Notes under the pieces: generated by a model
What the model saw: the letters and a program-made list of their open reading frames with translations, nothing else
What the model was told of the DNA's origin: nothing
Database searches by the model: none
Program-made: the position numbers and the translations under genes
Part shown: positions 16,601-26,235 of the stretch, one piece after another
Layout: each line of letters starts with the position of its first letter
Numbering within the stretch: the stretch's first letter is position 1
Origin: Phreatobacter sp.
GTDB lineage: Bacteria; Pseudomonadota; Alphaproteobacteria; Rhizobiales; Phreatobacteraceae
Length of the DNA: 64,000 nucleotides
NCBI RefSeq assembly: GCF_022843985.1
Contig: NZ_JALHMP010000001.1
Location: 1-64,000 of the forward strand
Direction: 5' to 3'

Positions 16601-16637
16601 AAGGCTGCGGCTCGCCCAGGGCGCCGCGGCCTTTTCT
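16601..16637 (+). terminator. Rho-independent terminator after the WcaJ-type gene
   Basis: A 10-bp stem (AAGGCTGCGG / CCGCGGCCTT, one G-U pair) around a 13-base loop is followed by TTTTCT. It lies between convergent genes and fits the end of the plus-strand transcript. Confidence 0.65.
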
Positions 16638-16672
16638 GCTTCAGCGGGGGATTGTCGCGGCTGGCGTGCCGG

Positions 16673-17731
16673 TCAGGCCGCCATGACCTGGTCGACGGCC
16701 GCCAGCGCATCGCGCCAGGACGCAGCGACGTCGAGGCGGGCGCCATGGCGCGGCAGGGCCGTCGCCTCCTCGACCGCTGCCGCGACCGCGTCCACTGTCG
16801 CATGCAGTGGTACCAGCCGGAGCTGGCCGCCGGCGAGCAGACGCTGGTAGGTGGGGTGGTGGTCAAAGGCGCCCGGTCGTTCCGGCGCATTGACGACCAC
16901 GGGACGGCCAGACATGGCACAGGCGAGCACGCTGCCGCGCCGGCTGGTCAGGCCCTCGGCGAAGAGATAGGCGAAGACGTCGACCTCGGCGAAGAGCGCG
17001 AAGAGATCGGCATCGCTCGCGACATAGCCGGTGACAAGGACGCGGTCGGCGATCCCGAGGCTGTCCGCCCGTGCCCTGAACTCGTCCTCGACCCGGTCCT
17101 GGCCCTTGACGAAAGAGCCGATGAAGACCGCGAACGGGTCCTCGCCGCGCTGCTTCAGCGCCGCCGTCAGGTCGAGGATCTGCGTCGACTGCTTGCGCGG
17201 ATAGATGGAGCCGAAGTGGCCGAGTACGAGCTGTCCGCCGCGACGCGCCTCGGCGAGGCGGCGGGCCGTCGCGTTCATCGGCAGGGTGTCCGGAGCAACC
17301 ACGTTGGGCGGGATCGGAACGATGCCGCGCCGGCGCGGCGCGAGGCGCGACAACGGATCTGCGGCCAGCTGGTCGGCGACCTCGGGCGAGGAGACCAGGA
17401 CGGCGGTGGCGAATGGCAGCAGCGGCGCGTAGCTGGCGCGGCGTTTCCAGTCGAGATCGGCCCATTCGTGCAGGATGACAAGCACGGGCCGGCCCTGCGC
17501 CCTGGCTTTGGCGGCGGCGAGGACCGGATCGGCAAGCCGGCGTTTCCAGGCGACCACCGGAAGGTTGATCACCAGGACGCCGTCGCCGCGCCCATGGCCG
17601 AGCTGGCGCAACGCGGCCCGGTCACCGGCGGTCGCGGCCAGCCTGCGGGCGAAGGCCTCCACGCCGCAGGGTGTCTCGGTGTCGGAGACGAGAATGTCGA
17701 GCCGGGCCTGTCCGCGGTCAGTCAGCGACAT
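16673..17731 (-). CDS. GT4-family glycosyltransferase
   Basis: This 352-aa retaining glycosyltransferase has a GT-B fold. The donor-binding half contains LGHFGSIYPRKQ, VLVTGYV and the C-terminal EGLTSRRGSVLACAMSGRPVVVN segment typical of GT4. No signal or membrane helix. Its start overlaps the end of the polymerase gene by 14 bases, so the three minus-strand genes GT2-polymerase-GT4 form one unit within the EPS locus. Sugar specificity unknown. Confidence 0.88.
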   Translation of the reverse strand: MSLTDRGQARLDILVSDTETPCGVEAFARRLAATAGDRAALRQLGHGRGDGVLVINLPVVAWKRRLADPVLAAAKARAQGRPVLVILHEWADLDWKRRASYAPLLPFATAVLVSSPEVADQLAADPLSRLAPRRRGIVPIPPNVVAPDTLPMNATARRLAEARRGGQLVLGHFGSIYPRKQSTQILDLTAALKQRGEDPFAVFIGSFVKGQDRVEDEFRARADSLGIADRVLVTGYVASDADLFALFAEVDVFAYLFAEGLTSRRGSVLACAMSGRPVVVNAPERPGAFDHHPTYQRLLAGGQLRLVPLHATVDAVAAAVEEATALPRHGARLDVAASWRDALAAVDQVMAA

Positions 17732-19034
17732 GAGGGCGCCTCGCCAGAAAATGCAGTCCGAAGACCGCGAACAGGAAAGTGATCCAGATCGGGTCGAAAC
17801 GGACGAAAAGGAAGCTCTCCAGCACGGACAAATAAATCCCGAACAGCCAGATCTGCATCAGCATCAGCAGGAGCGCCGGATCGGCGCCTCTGGCGCGGGC
17901 GGCGAGAAAGTTTCGCAGCGGCCAGACCACGAAGACCGCCACGACCAGCACGAGACCGGGGATGCCCATGTTGAGCGCCGCATCGATATAGCCGTTATGG
18001 GCATGGGCCGCGAGACCGCCCCACTGGGTGCTATCCTCCTGGCCGAAGCGCGTCGATTCCAGCGCCCAATAGGCGGAATAGCCGAAGCCGGTCAGCGGCC
18101 GTTCGCGGATCCGGTCGAGGGCGAGTTCCCACACGTCGGCGCGGCCGGTGAAGGTGGCATCGACCGGCAGCATGCGGACGATGCCGGCGATCGCGTCGCT
18201 GACGACGGTGCCGGGCCCGAGGATCAGAAGAACTGCCAGCGGGGTGAAGGCGACGACGCCGGCCCGCCAACCGCTCCGGATGCGGCAGACCGCCAACGAG
18301 ACCAGCAGGCTGACCACCAGGAGCATGGTCGAGCTCTTGGCCCCCGACATCAGCACGATGAGCAAGCAGAGCACGAGGAGCACGGATCCGCCCGGCACAA
18401 GGCCGGTGCGGATCGCGAAGATCATCATGAAGATGGTCATCGCGAAGATCGCGCCCGCCGTGTTCTTGTGCGCGAAGACGCCGCGCCAGTCGCCGGCGAG
18501 CTGGGGTTCGTTGATGTCGGAAAGCTGGTGGACGGCATATTCGGGAAAGAGCGCGATGCCGACCAGCGAGAGTGCGACGAGAACGCCCACCGCGACCATC
18601 AGCAGTCCCGCGAGATCGCGCCGGCCCTTCGGCATCAGGAAGAGCGATGCGGTCAGCGCGGCGATCAGGCCGAACAGGATGAAGCGTCGCAGCGACAGCG
18701 AAAAATCCGCCGAGGTGAGAACCGTGAAGGACAGCCAGGCCGCGAGCGCGATCCACAGCGGATGGATCAGCGTCGCCACGGCCCTGGGCTGCGTCAGGAT
18801 CGCGATGACGGCGGCGATGCCTGCGAGGATTCCATAGGCCGCATAGGCGGTGCCCTCCTGGCCGAAGGCGAATTCCAGCGAGGCGTTGTTGCCGAGGTCC
18901 GCATAGGGCTCCAGCGTCACCCAGGCGAGCAGGAACGCACCGACGAAGACAAGCACCCGCGCCCAGCGCATCAGCTGGGCCAGATCGTCCGACGGCAGGC
19001 TGCGTGCCGAACCGGTGTCCGCGGCAGTGGTCAT
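17718..19034 (-). CDS. O-antigen ligase/Wzy-like polysaccharide polymerase
   Basis: This 438-aa integral membrane protein has about 11-12 hydrophobic helices and a large periplasmic loop containing RERPLTGFGYSAYW and AHAHNGYID, the H-N-x-Y signature of the Wzy_C (O-antigen ligase/polymerase) family. In an EPS locus with no lipopolysaccharide core genes, a polymerase role is more likely than a ligase role. The ATG overlaps the stop of the upstream GT2 gene (ATGA); an upstream extension of the frame would lie inside GT2 and was not used. Confidence 0.9.
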   Translation of the reverse strand: MTTAADTGSARSLPSDDLAQLMRWARVLVFVGAFLLAWVTLEPYADLGNNASLEFAFGQEGTAYAAYGILAGIAAVIAILTQPRAVATLIHPLWIALAAWLSFTVLTSADFSLSLRRFILFGLIAALTASLFLMPKGRRDLAGLLMVAVGVLVALSLVGIALFPEYAVHQLSDINEPQLAGDWRGVFAHKNTAGAIFAMTIFMMIFAIRTGLVPGGSVLLVLCLLIVLMSGAKSSTMLLVVSLLVSLAVCRIRSGWRAGVVAFTPLAVLLILGPGTVVSDAIAGIVRMLPVDATFTGRADVWELALDRIRERPLTGFGYSAYWALESTRFGQEDSTQWGGLAAHAHNGYIDAALNMGIPGLVLVVAVFVVWPLRNFLAARARGADPALLLMLMQIWLFGIYLSVLESFLFVRFDPIWITFLFAVFGLHFLARRPHVAD

Positions 19035-20029
19035 GAGGCGTTTCCTGCCCTGTAGGGCTGCTGCTCGACGCCGGCCCAGGCGGCGATGCGGCCGGCCGAG
19101 ACGGCGAGCGGATGGGCGGCGACGACGGGGTTGCCGGTGCGGATGAGCGTCCCGACCGAACGCAGCACTGCGAGCGGCACGATCGCCATGTCCTTGGCGA
19201 TGATCCTGAGACGTCCGGAGAGGCCTGGCGCATGTTTCAGGTCGACGGCCCGGTTGATGGAGCCGATCCGCATGCCCCGCCGCAGCACCCAGGCGATGCG
19301 CGCCCGATCGGCCGGCACGGTTTCGGTGATCAGTGCCTCCTGGACCCAGAAGGCGCGCAGCCCGGCCCGGCGGCAGCGGGTGAAGAAATCCATGTCGCCG
19401 CCGCCGAGAAAATTGAAGCGGGGATCGAGCGGCCGGTGCCCCAGCCGGTCGAAGACCCGCCGACGCATCAGGCAATTGCCGGTGCCATAGATCATCGGAA
19501 CCGGACCCGAACGGTTATGGCTCGGCCAGAAGACCGGATGGCGGGCGAGCAGGCGCGGCGCGTCCTCGCGGAAGCGCGGCACGACGGGGCCGCCGACGAC
19601 GTCGGCATCTTGTCCCTCGGCAGCGGCGACCATGGCGTCCAGCCAGCCGGGAGACGCGACCTCGTCGTCATCAATCATCAGGATGTGGTCAGCCCGCGGG
19701 AAGGCCGCCATGGCGCGGGCGAAGCCGGCATTGATCGCGTGGACATTGCCCTGCGCGGTCTCGACGAAAGCCAGGCCCTGGAGGCCGCACTCGGCCAGCC
19801 ATTTGCGCGCCACGGCGAGCCCGGCACGGCCGGCCGCGTCGTTCTCCACGACCACCACCGCGAAGGGAACCGCGGTGCGCTGGGCAGCGAGCGAGGCAAG
19901 CGTCTCGGCCAGCATGGCGGGGCGCCGGAAGGTCGGGACGACGACGACGGCCAGCACCGTCTCGGCGATCAGCCCCGGACTCTGGAACAGTTCCGCCCCG
20001 GCGGACGTCTCGCTGCGGGACAGTTCCAT
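19031..20029 (-). CDS. GT2-family glycosyltransferase
   Basis: This 332-aa GT-A glycosyltransferase has VVVPTFRRPAMLAETLASL at the N-terminus, the metal-binding IDDDE motif, FNFLGGGDMDFFTRCRRAG as acceptor-site region, and a weakly hydrophobic C-terminal stretch. Start choice: ATG at 20029; a GTG 8 codons upstream (20053) preceded by GAGG is an alternative. It is first in the minus-strand trio and divergent from the deacetylase gene, sharing a 208-base control region. Confidence 0.9.
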   Translation of the reverse strand: MELSRSETSAGAELFQSPGLIAETVLAVVVVPTFRRPAMLAETLASLAAQRTAVPFAVVVVENDAAGRAGLAVARKWLAECGLQGLAFVETAQGNVHAINAGFARAMAAFPRADHILMIDDDEVASPGWLDAMVAAAEGQDADVVGGPVVPRFREDAPRLLARHPVFWPSHNRSGPVPMIYGTGNCLMRRRVFDRLGHRPLDPRFNFLGGGDMDFFTRCRRAGLRAFWVQEALITETVPADRARIAWVLRRGMRIGSINRAVDLKHAPGLSGRLRIIAKDMAIVPLAVLRSVGTLIRTGNPVVAAHPLAVSAGRIAAWAGVEQQPYRAGNAS

Positions 20030-20237
20030 GGGCACAGTCTCAACCTGGTTCACGATCAAGGCCTCACGCGGGTGCGGACAGGGATGGCTGCCCTCCCGCA
20101 GCAAACCGCTTGCCGCCGGAGGCCCGCCTGCACGCAGCCCTTTGCCAGACTGTGGTGCGGCTCTTGCCAGTCTGCGCCCGTTGAGCCGGTCCAGGGGCGA
20201 CTCTGTCCGGAAACAGGCCAGTTCGCAGGAGGTGGGC

Positions 20238-21080
20238 GTGATCGAGGACAGCCGCAAGGTGGCGACGAATCCCGCGTCGGGGCAACAACGCCCCCAAGAC
20301 AGCCAAGATGCGTCCACCGGATCTGACGACGTCGGCGCTGGCGGCCTGCTCCCGCGCCTCAACCATATGGCCGGTCGGCGCGTGCCGTTCCGCACGGCGA
20401 CCCTCGGCCTCGACCAGCCGGTTCTGTCCGTCACCTTCGACGACTTCCCGCAATCGGCCTTCGATCCCGGTGCACGTATTCTCGACGACCACGGGGTCCG
20501 CGGCACCTTCTACGCCGCGTCCGGCCTGTTCGGGCAAACGAACAGCCGCTGGACGGTCGCCGGGGCGGACAAGGTCGCCGCTCTCCACGCGCGCGGCCAT
20601 GAGATCGGGCTGCATGGCCACGCCCACAAGCCTGCCAACAGGATGCGGACCGCGGCCTTCGCTGCCGATCTCGCCGCCAACCGGGCAGCCTTGCGGCGCA
20701 TTGTTCCAGGTCTGACGCGCGAGAACTACGCGTTTCCATACGGTCTTTGTGGCCTGATGCAGAAGAGACACCTGGCCGCGACGGTCAGAACCTGCCGCTC
20801 GGTCCAGCCGGGGGTCAATGCCGGACGCATGGACCTTGACTTCATCAAGGCCGTCGAGGTCAGCGTCCGCGGGCTCACAGCCGACAATCTGGAGAGCTGG
20901 CTGGACGCCGCCGAGGCCGCCAAAGGCTGGCTTGTCCTCTTTACCCACGACGTCTGCGACGCGCCCAGTCCCTATGGCACGACCCAAAAGGTGCTTGCCC
21001 GCGTCGTCGCCCGGGCCCTCGAGCGGCGCTTTGCCGTCCTGCCCGTCGATGCGGCGCTGGACCGGGCCGGTATCGCCTGA
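20238..21080 (+). CDS. Polysaccharide deacetylase (NodB-domain) family protein
   Basis: This 280-aa protein has a NodB homology domain: TFDDFP (catalytic and metal Asp pair) near residue 66, HGHAHKP carrying the two metal His, the YAFPYG motif and a late FTHDV. It would remove N- or O-acetyl groups from the polysaccharide. No signal peptide is visible, which is unusual for an exopolysaccharide deacetylase and points to cytoplasmic action on lipid-linked intermediates or an unrecognised export route. The start is a GTG, decided by an AGGAGG at 20227-20232, five bases upstream. Confidence 0.88.
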   Translation: MIEDSRKVATNPASGQQRPQDSQDASTGSDDVGAGGLLPRLNHMAGRRVPFRTATLGLDQPVLSVTFDDFPQSAFDPGARILDDHGVRGTFYAASGLFGQTNSRWTVAGADKVAALHARGHEIGLHGHAHKPANRMRTAAFAADLAANRAALRRIVPGLTRENYAFPYGLCGLMQKRHLAATVRTCRSVQPGVNAGRMDLDFIKAVEVSVRGLTADNLESWLDAAEAAKGWLVLFTHDVCDAPSPYGTTQKVLARVVARALERRFAVLPVDAALDRAGIA

Positions 21081-21203
21081 ATCGATACAGCCCCCGGTGG
21101 TCCCGTCCTTGCGGAGCAACAGCACGAACGCAGTCCCGTGTTCCATTCCGGGACGCCTCACCCGCCGAGGCGATCCCGGACAGGCCCCAGAAAGGACCCG
21201 ACC

Positions 21204-22694
21204 GTGTATGACGATGGTCGCCCCGAACGCCGCGATCCGCCGATTCAGGCGCCTGCAGCAGGCGCTCCGCTGTCCTCAACCGGTCTGGTCGCCGCCATTC
21301 TTCCGCACTGGCTCTCGATCCTGCTTCTCGCATTGGTCGGCACCGGGATCGGCTATGCCACCTCGCGCATGATGACGCCGCGCTTCATGGCGACCGCGCA
21401 GATCTTCGTTGATCCCCGCGGAATCCAGGTCTTCGACAACGAACTGACGCCGCGCCAGCAGGATTCCAACGCGGCGATCAACTTCGTCGAGAGCCAGGCG
21501 CGGATCGTCACGTCGCAAAGCGTGCTGTCGCGCGTCATCGACAGCGAGCGGCTGACCGACGACCCCGAGTTCAACGGCCAGGGTGGCGCATCCTGGGCCG
21601 TCAGCCTGCTCCGCTCGTTCGGCCTGCGCCAGGCCAGCGAGGAAAGCCTGCAGAACCGCGAGCGGCATGCGCTCAACGCCCTCTACGACCGTGTTGTCGT
21701 GCGGCGTCCCGAGCGGACCTTCGTCATCGAGGTGACGGTGCGCGCGGCCGATGGCGAAAAGGCCGCCCGGCTCGCCAATGCGGTGTCCCATGCCTATATC
21801 GACAGCCAGACAGCCGCCCGTGCGGATGCGGCACGCCGTGCCACCCAGTCCCTGACCAACCGTCTCGACGAATTGCGCAGCCGCGTCCGGACCGCCGAGG
21901 AGCGGGCGGAGGATTTCCGCCGCCGCAACGGCCTCGTCGGCACGCGCACGCAGCTCGTCAGCGAGCAGCAGCTGACGGATGCCAACAGCCAGCTCGCCCA
22001 GGCGCAGGCACGGGTGGCCGAAGCCCAGGCGCGCAGCGAGCAGATCCAGACGTCGCTGCGAACCGCCAGCCAGGCCGGCGCCCTGCCGGAGGCCGTGATG
22101 TCCCCGACGATCGCCGCCCTGCGCGGTCAGCAGGCCGAGGCGCGCCGCCGCCTCGCCGACGCCCAGACGGAGTTCGGCCCGCGCCACCCCACCGTTCGCA
22201 ACGCCCAGGCCCAGGTGAGCGATCTCGACCGCGCCATCGCCGACGAACTCGGCCGTATTGCCCAGGCCGCCCGCGCCGATCTCGACCGTTCCCGCGCTGC
22301 GGAGCTGACCCAGCGCCGGACTGTCGAGCAGTTGACCTCGCTCGCCTCGGAAGCCGGACAGGCCTTCGTCCAGTTGCGCGAGCTGCAGCGCGAGGTCGAC
22401 GTCAACCGCAACCTGCTCAACGCCTTCCTGGCGCGGTCCCGTGAGACCAGCGAGCTGGAGCGGCTCGACACCAGCAATGCGCGGATCATCACCGTGGCCC
22501 AGCCGCCGCGGGACCGTGTCTTCCCGCCGCGTGGCGTGGTCATGGCCTTTGCCGGCTTCGTGGTCGGCGCCGGCCTCGGCGTCGGCCTCGCGCTCCTGCT
22601 GGTCCTCCTCAAGGGGGGCAGCGGCCAGCCGGCATCGGTCACGGTCGCCCGCCAGTTCACCGCGCGCCGTCCCCTCGCCCGCCTGGTGCATTGA
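21204..22694 (+). CDS. GumC/Wzz-type polysaccharide chain-length determinant
   Basis: This 496-aa inner-membrane polysaccharide co-polymerase has an N-terminal helix (about 30-50), a Wzz domain, a long Ala/Gln/Arg-rich coiled coil in the periplasm (about 205-410) and a C-terminal membrane helix (about 445-470) followed by a short basic tail. There is no Walker A motif, so the tyrosine-kinase module of Wzc is absent. The start is a GTG with AAAGGA seven bases upstream. The next gene starts one base after its stop region, so they are coupled. Confidence 0.9.
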   Translation: MYDDGRPERRDPPIQAPAAGAPLSSTGLVAAILPHWLSILLLALVGTGIGYATSRMMTPRFMATAQIFVDPRGIQVFDNELTPRQQDSNAAINFVESQARIVTSQSVLSRVIDSERLTDDPEFNGQGGASWAVSLLRSFGLRQASEESLQNRERHALNALYDRVVVRRPERTFVIEVTVRAADGEKAARLANAVSHAYIDSQTAARADAARRATQSLTNRLDELRSRVRTAEERAEDFRRRNGLVGTRTQLVSEQQLTDANSQLAQAQARVAEAQARSEQIQTSLRTASQAGALPEAVMSPTIAALRGQQAEARRRLADAQTEFGPRHPTVRNAQAQVSDLDRAIADELGRIAQAARADLDRSRAAELTQRRTVEQLTSLASEAGQAFVQLRELQREVDVNRNLLNAFLARSRETSELERLDTSNARIITVAQPPRDRVFPPRGVVMAFAGFVVGAGLGVGLALLLVLLKGGSGQPASVTVARQFTARRPLARLVH

Positions 22695-22695
22695 G

Positions 22696-23475
22696 ATGAG
22701 CCAGTCCTTCGACACCGCCTTCGCCGCCATCCCGACCGTCACGGTCGGCGATGTCCCCATCGCCGTCCTCGACCGGGCGACAACCGCCGACTGGATGATC
22801 CGCGCAGCCCGCGAACGCCGCCGCGGGCGGCGGCCGCTTTACCTGACCTCGGCCAATGGCGAAGTGCTCGCCCGTGTCGCAGCGGAGCCGGACCTCGCGG
22901 CGCTGGTGCGCGCGGCCGACCAGATCGTCGCCGACGGCCAGCCGCTGGTGGTGGCCTCCCGCCTGCGCTGCCACACACCGCTGCCGGAGCGAGTGGCGAC
23001 CACCGATCTTTTCCACGATGTCGCCCGACGCGCGGAGGAGACCGGCGTCAGCTTCTATCTCTTCGGCGCCACGTCCGAGGAGAATGCCAGGGCCGTCGCC
23101 AATGTCCGTCGCGCCTATCCGCGGCTGAGGATTGCCGGCCACTGCCACGGCTTCCTCGCCGGCGCGGCGCTTCAGGCGAAGATCGCCGAGATCGATGCCC
23201 TCGCGCCCGACATCCTGTGGCTCGCCATGGGCGTTCCCCATGAACAGCGTTTCGTGGCGACCCATGCCGACCGGCTGACCCGCGTCGGGATGATCAAGAC
23301 CTCCGGCGGCCTGTTCAATTTCCTCTCCGGCACCAATCGCCGGGCGCCGGCCTGGATGCAGCGGGCCTCGCTCGAATGGGCCTACCGGATCTGGCTGGAA
23401 CCGCGGCGCCTTTTCTGGCGCTATGCGGTCACCAATCCGAAGGCGATCTACCTGATGGCCCGGCGCTCGGCCTGA
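22696..23475 (+). CDS. WecG/TagA/CpsF-family glycosyltransferase (GT26)
   Basis: This 259-aa GT26 enzyme would add a sugar (often an N-acetylmannosamine-type or glucuronic residue) to a lipid-linked intermediate. Family motifs are present: LTSANGEVLARV, VADGQPLVVASRL, LWLAMGVPHEQRFV, and the C-terminal TNRRAPAWMQRASLEWAYRI plus WLEPRRLFWRY. It is translationally coupled to the chain-length gene and followed 5 bases later by the GT92-like gene. Confidence 0.93.
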   Translation: MSQSFDTAFAAIPTVTVGDVPIAVLDRATTADWMIRAARERRRGRRPLYLTSANGEVLARVAAEPDLAALVRAADQIVADGQPLVVASRLRCHTPLPERVATTDLFHDVARRAEETGVSFYLFGATSEENARAVANVRRAYPRLRIAGHCHGFLAGAALQAKIAEIDALAPDILWLAMGVPHEQRFVATHADRLTRVGMIKTSGGLFNFLSGTNRRAPAWMQRASLEWAYRIWLEPRRLFWRYAVTNPKAIYLMARRSA

Positions 23476-23480
23476 CACCC

Positions 23481-24743
23481 ATGACCTCATCCGGTTCGAC
23501 TGGTTCCCCTGACGTCTCGCCTGCCCTTGCCGCCCGCGCGGCGGGTGCAGCCTCGAGCCAAACCCGCGCGCGCGTCGCGGTGACCGGCACCCGACCGGTC
23601 ATGCTGCCGGACTTCACCGACGCCCGGCGCCAGCCGACGCGCCCGCCGGAGGCGCGCGACGCCGACTTCACCGTCAAGTTTGACGCCGAGACGCTGTTCT
23701 ATGACGCCTTTGTCGGAACACGCGGGCACATCGTGCTGGCCGGCCCACCTTTCCTCAACCTGAAGCCCGCCCTTGCAGCGGCGACGATCGTGGCCCAACC
23801 CTCCGGCGCGGCCTGTCCCTTCACGCTGCGCGAACTAGACCGTCATGGCCAGATCCACGTCGCCGCCCCCGACGGGACGCGAGCGTTGACCCTGACCTCG
23901 GCGCTCGGGACGGTCACCATTGCGGTCCAGGCGAGCGAGGCCGACATCTTCGCCGGACGGCGTGTCCTTTTCACCCAGTCACGCGACAATGACCTCGCAT
24001 GGATCCAGGACTGGGTGCGCTTTTCCCGGGACGTCCATGGCGCCGACGCCGTGCTGATCTACGACAACGCATCCACCCGCTACACGCCCGGCGACCTCGC
24101 CGAGGCCGTCGGGGCCCTTGCCGGAATCGCAGCCGTACGCATCGTCGACTGGCCCTTCAAATTCGGGCCGCAGGGGTTCGACGCCCGCAGCTACTGGGAT
24201 TCGGACTTCGGCCAGCACGGCGCCTGGGAACATGCGCGACGCCAGTTCCTCGAGGCGGCCGCGAGCGTCCAGGTCTCGGACATCGACGAACTCATCCTGA
24301 CCGAGGACGGGTGCAGCCTTTTCGAGGCGGTCGAGGCCTCGCCCTTCGGCCTGCTGCGCTACGAAGGGCGCTGGGTCGTCGGCCGCGAAGGCGCCACGGC
24401 TGACGGGGATGCCGCGCACCGGCGCCATCGCGACTATACCGTGGTCCTGCGCCAGCGGCCGGTGAAGCGTTTCGGCATCCTGACCGTCGACGGCGACCGC
24501 TGCCCGCCGAAATGGAGCCTCGTCCCGTCGCGCATTCCCGACAGCGCGCAGTGGAAAGTGCATTCGGTCGGCGGCTACCTGCCCTCCCGGGGCCTGACGC
24601 GGCGTTTCGGCTATCGCCACTTCCGCGAGATCACCAACAACTGGAAGTATGAGCGGACCAGCGCCGAGCAGTTCGACCCGGCCCTTCACGCAGTGGACGA
24701 TCGCCTGAAGGCGCATTTCGACCGGGTCGACTGGACGTCGTGA
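23481..24743 (+). CDS. GT92-like glycosyltransferase
   Basis: This 420-aa protein ends with a GT92/DUF23-like catalytic half. LFTQSRDNDLAWIQDWVRF resembles the start of that domain, LIYDNASTRY follows, and VQVSDIDELIL supplies the metal-binding acidic motif. The N-terminal ~150 residues are a low-complexity leader plus a beta-rich region I cannot assign. No membrane helix. Last gene of the plus-strand run in the EPS locus; convergent with the flippase gene. Confidence 0.75.
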   Translation: MTSSGSTGSPDVSPALAARAAGAASSQTRARVAVTGTRPVMLPDFTDARRQPTRPPEARDADFTVKFDAETLFYDAFVGTRGHIVLAGPPFLNLKPALAAATIVAQPSGAACPFTLRELDRHGQIHVAAPDGTRALTLTSALGTVTIAVQASEADIFAGRRVLFTQSRDNDLAWIQDWVRFSRDVHGADAVLIYDNASTRYTPGDLAEAVGALAGIAAVRIVDWPFKFGPQGFDARSYWDSDFGQHGAWEHARRQFLEAAASVQVSDIDELILTEDGCSLFEAVEASPFGLLRYEGRWVVGREGATADGDAAHRRHRDYTVVLRQRPVKRFGILTVDGDRCPPKWSLVPSRIPDSAQWKVHSVGGYLPSRGLTRRFGYRHFREITNNWKYERTSAEQFDPALHAVDDRLKAHFDRVDWTS

Positions 24744-24807
24744 GCCTCCCCCGGGCGCGCCGCCGCGGCCGCCGGTTCATCTCTTCACCACCCAGCGTCC
24801 CGTTTCG

Positions 24808-26235
24808 TCAGGACGGATCGCCGCCCGGGCGGATGCGCTGCATGACCAGCGTGCGCACGCCGGCGAGGTCAAAGGCGAAGGCCGCCGCGGCATAGGCGAG
24901 GACGCCCGTCACCACGGCGGCCGCGAAGGTCGCGATATCGCCATGGGCTCCGGTCCAGCCGACGAGGGTCGTCGGGACGGCCATCACAAGCACCGCCGCC
25001 ACGACCTTCAGGACCGGCCGCCAGGTGAAGGGCAACGGATGGGCGCGGCGCGACAGCAGGTATCCGGCGACAACGCCCGACGCTTCGGCGATCACCAGCG
25101 ACCATGCGGCGCCCTTCAGGCCGAAGGAGGGCACGAGAAGGGTCATGGCGACGACATTGACCACGAGGATCGCGGTGCCGTGCGCCACCATGAGCGAGGG
25201 CTTCTTGGCGAGGTGGAAGCTGATCTGGACGAATTGCTGCGACACGGCCTGGAACAGCCAGGCGAAGACGAGGATCGGGACCAGGACAGCGGCGGTATCG
25301 CGGAATTCCGGGCCGAGAACGAGAGCTGCGAAATGCGGGGCGACGATCGCCAGCCCGATCACGGCCGGCATGACGACGGCGAGAAGCAGTTCACCGCTGC
25401 GGGTGAGATGGGCGTCTGCGGCTGCCGGACCGTCCTCGGCCAACGCTCGGATGGCGAGCGGAACCACCGCCGATCCCACAGACAGCGCCGGAAACAGGAT
25501 GATCTGGCGAACGAGATCGGCAGAAGCGCCATAGACGCCCGCAGCCGCATCGCCGAGCAGATAGGCGACGAGAAGCCGGTCGAGGGCCGAGTGGAGCGCG
25601 AAGACGCCGCCGGACAAGGCCATCGGCACGCCGAAACCGAGCATGGCGCGGAAGGTGACGGGATCGACGGGCTTGCGAGGGCCCTTCCAGATCGCGGGGG
25701 AAAAGGCCAGGGCTCCGATCACATAGGCACAGGCGACGCCGGCCACGAGACCGAACCCGCCCCAGCCCGCCTGAACCAGCGCAACGGAGATGCCAATCGC
25801 AGCGAAGGCGCGGACCACGGTCGCGCGCATGTAGGAGGTCGAGTCGAGCCGCGCGCGGAGGATTTCCTGGCCGAGTTCGAACAGGCCCAGCGCGGCCGCC
25901 AGCGCGATCGCCGCCAGCGCCTTGTCGAGGGGGACGGCCAGGGCCCAGACCGTGACGCCGAGGGCCACGGGGAGGGTCGCGGCCGAGGCGCCGTAGGCCA
26001 AGAGGGCGGTCAGGCGGATATCCGTCGCCTCCCCCTCCGATTCGAATCGCAGGACCGACAGCCTGACCCAGGTGAAGAGCAGCGCCGAGATGATGCCGGC
26101 GACCGACAGCGCCACGACGTAGATGCCGTATTCGGCCGGGGTCAGCAGGCGCGTGAAGAGAATCACCGACAGGAAGCCGAGGGCCGACGAGGTGCCGTGG
26201 GCCACCATGTAGGTGGACGTCTGCCGGATCAGCAT
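24808..26235 (-). CDS. Wzx-like polysaccharide flippase
   Basis: This 475-aa integral membrane protein has about 12-14 helices and belongs to the MOP/PST (polysaccharide transport) exporters. It begins with TRLLTPAEYGIYVVALSVAG, characteristic of the family N-terminus. It would move lipid-linked repeat units across the inner membrane, serving the Wzx/Wzy-type pathway implied by the polymerase and chain-length protein. It overlaps the GH10 gene by one base (TGATG). Confidence 0.92.
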   Translation of the reverse strand: MLIRQTSTYMVAHGTSSALGFLSVILFTRLLTPAEYGIYVVALSVAGIISALLFTWVRLSVLRFESEGEATDIRLTALLAYGASAATLPVALGVTVWALAVPLDKALAAIALAAALGLFELGQEILRARLDSTSYMRATVVRAFAAIGISVALVQAGWGGFGLVAGVACAYVIGALAFSPAIWKGPRKPVDPVTFRAMLGFGVPMALSGGVFALHSALDRLLVAYLLGDAAAGVYGASADLVRQIILFPALSVGSAVVPLAIRALAEDGPAAADAHLTRSGELLLAVVMPAVIGLAIVAPHFAALVLGPEFRDTAAVLVPILVFAWLFQAVSQQFVQISFHLAKKPSLMVAHGTAILVVNVVAMTLLVPSFGLKGAAWSLVIAEASGVVAGYLLSRRAHPLPFTWRPVLKVVAAVLVMAVPTTLVGWTGAHGDIATFAAAVVTGVLAYAAAAFAFDLAGVRTLVMQRIRPGGDPS

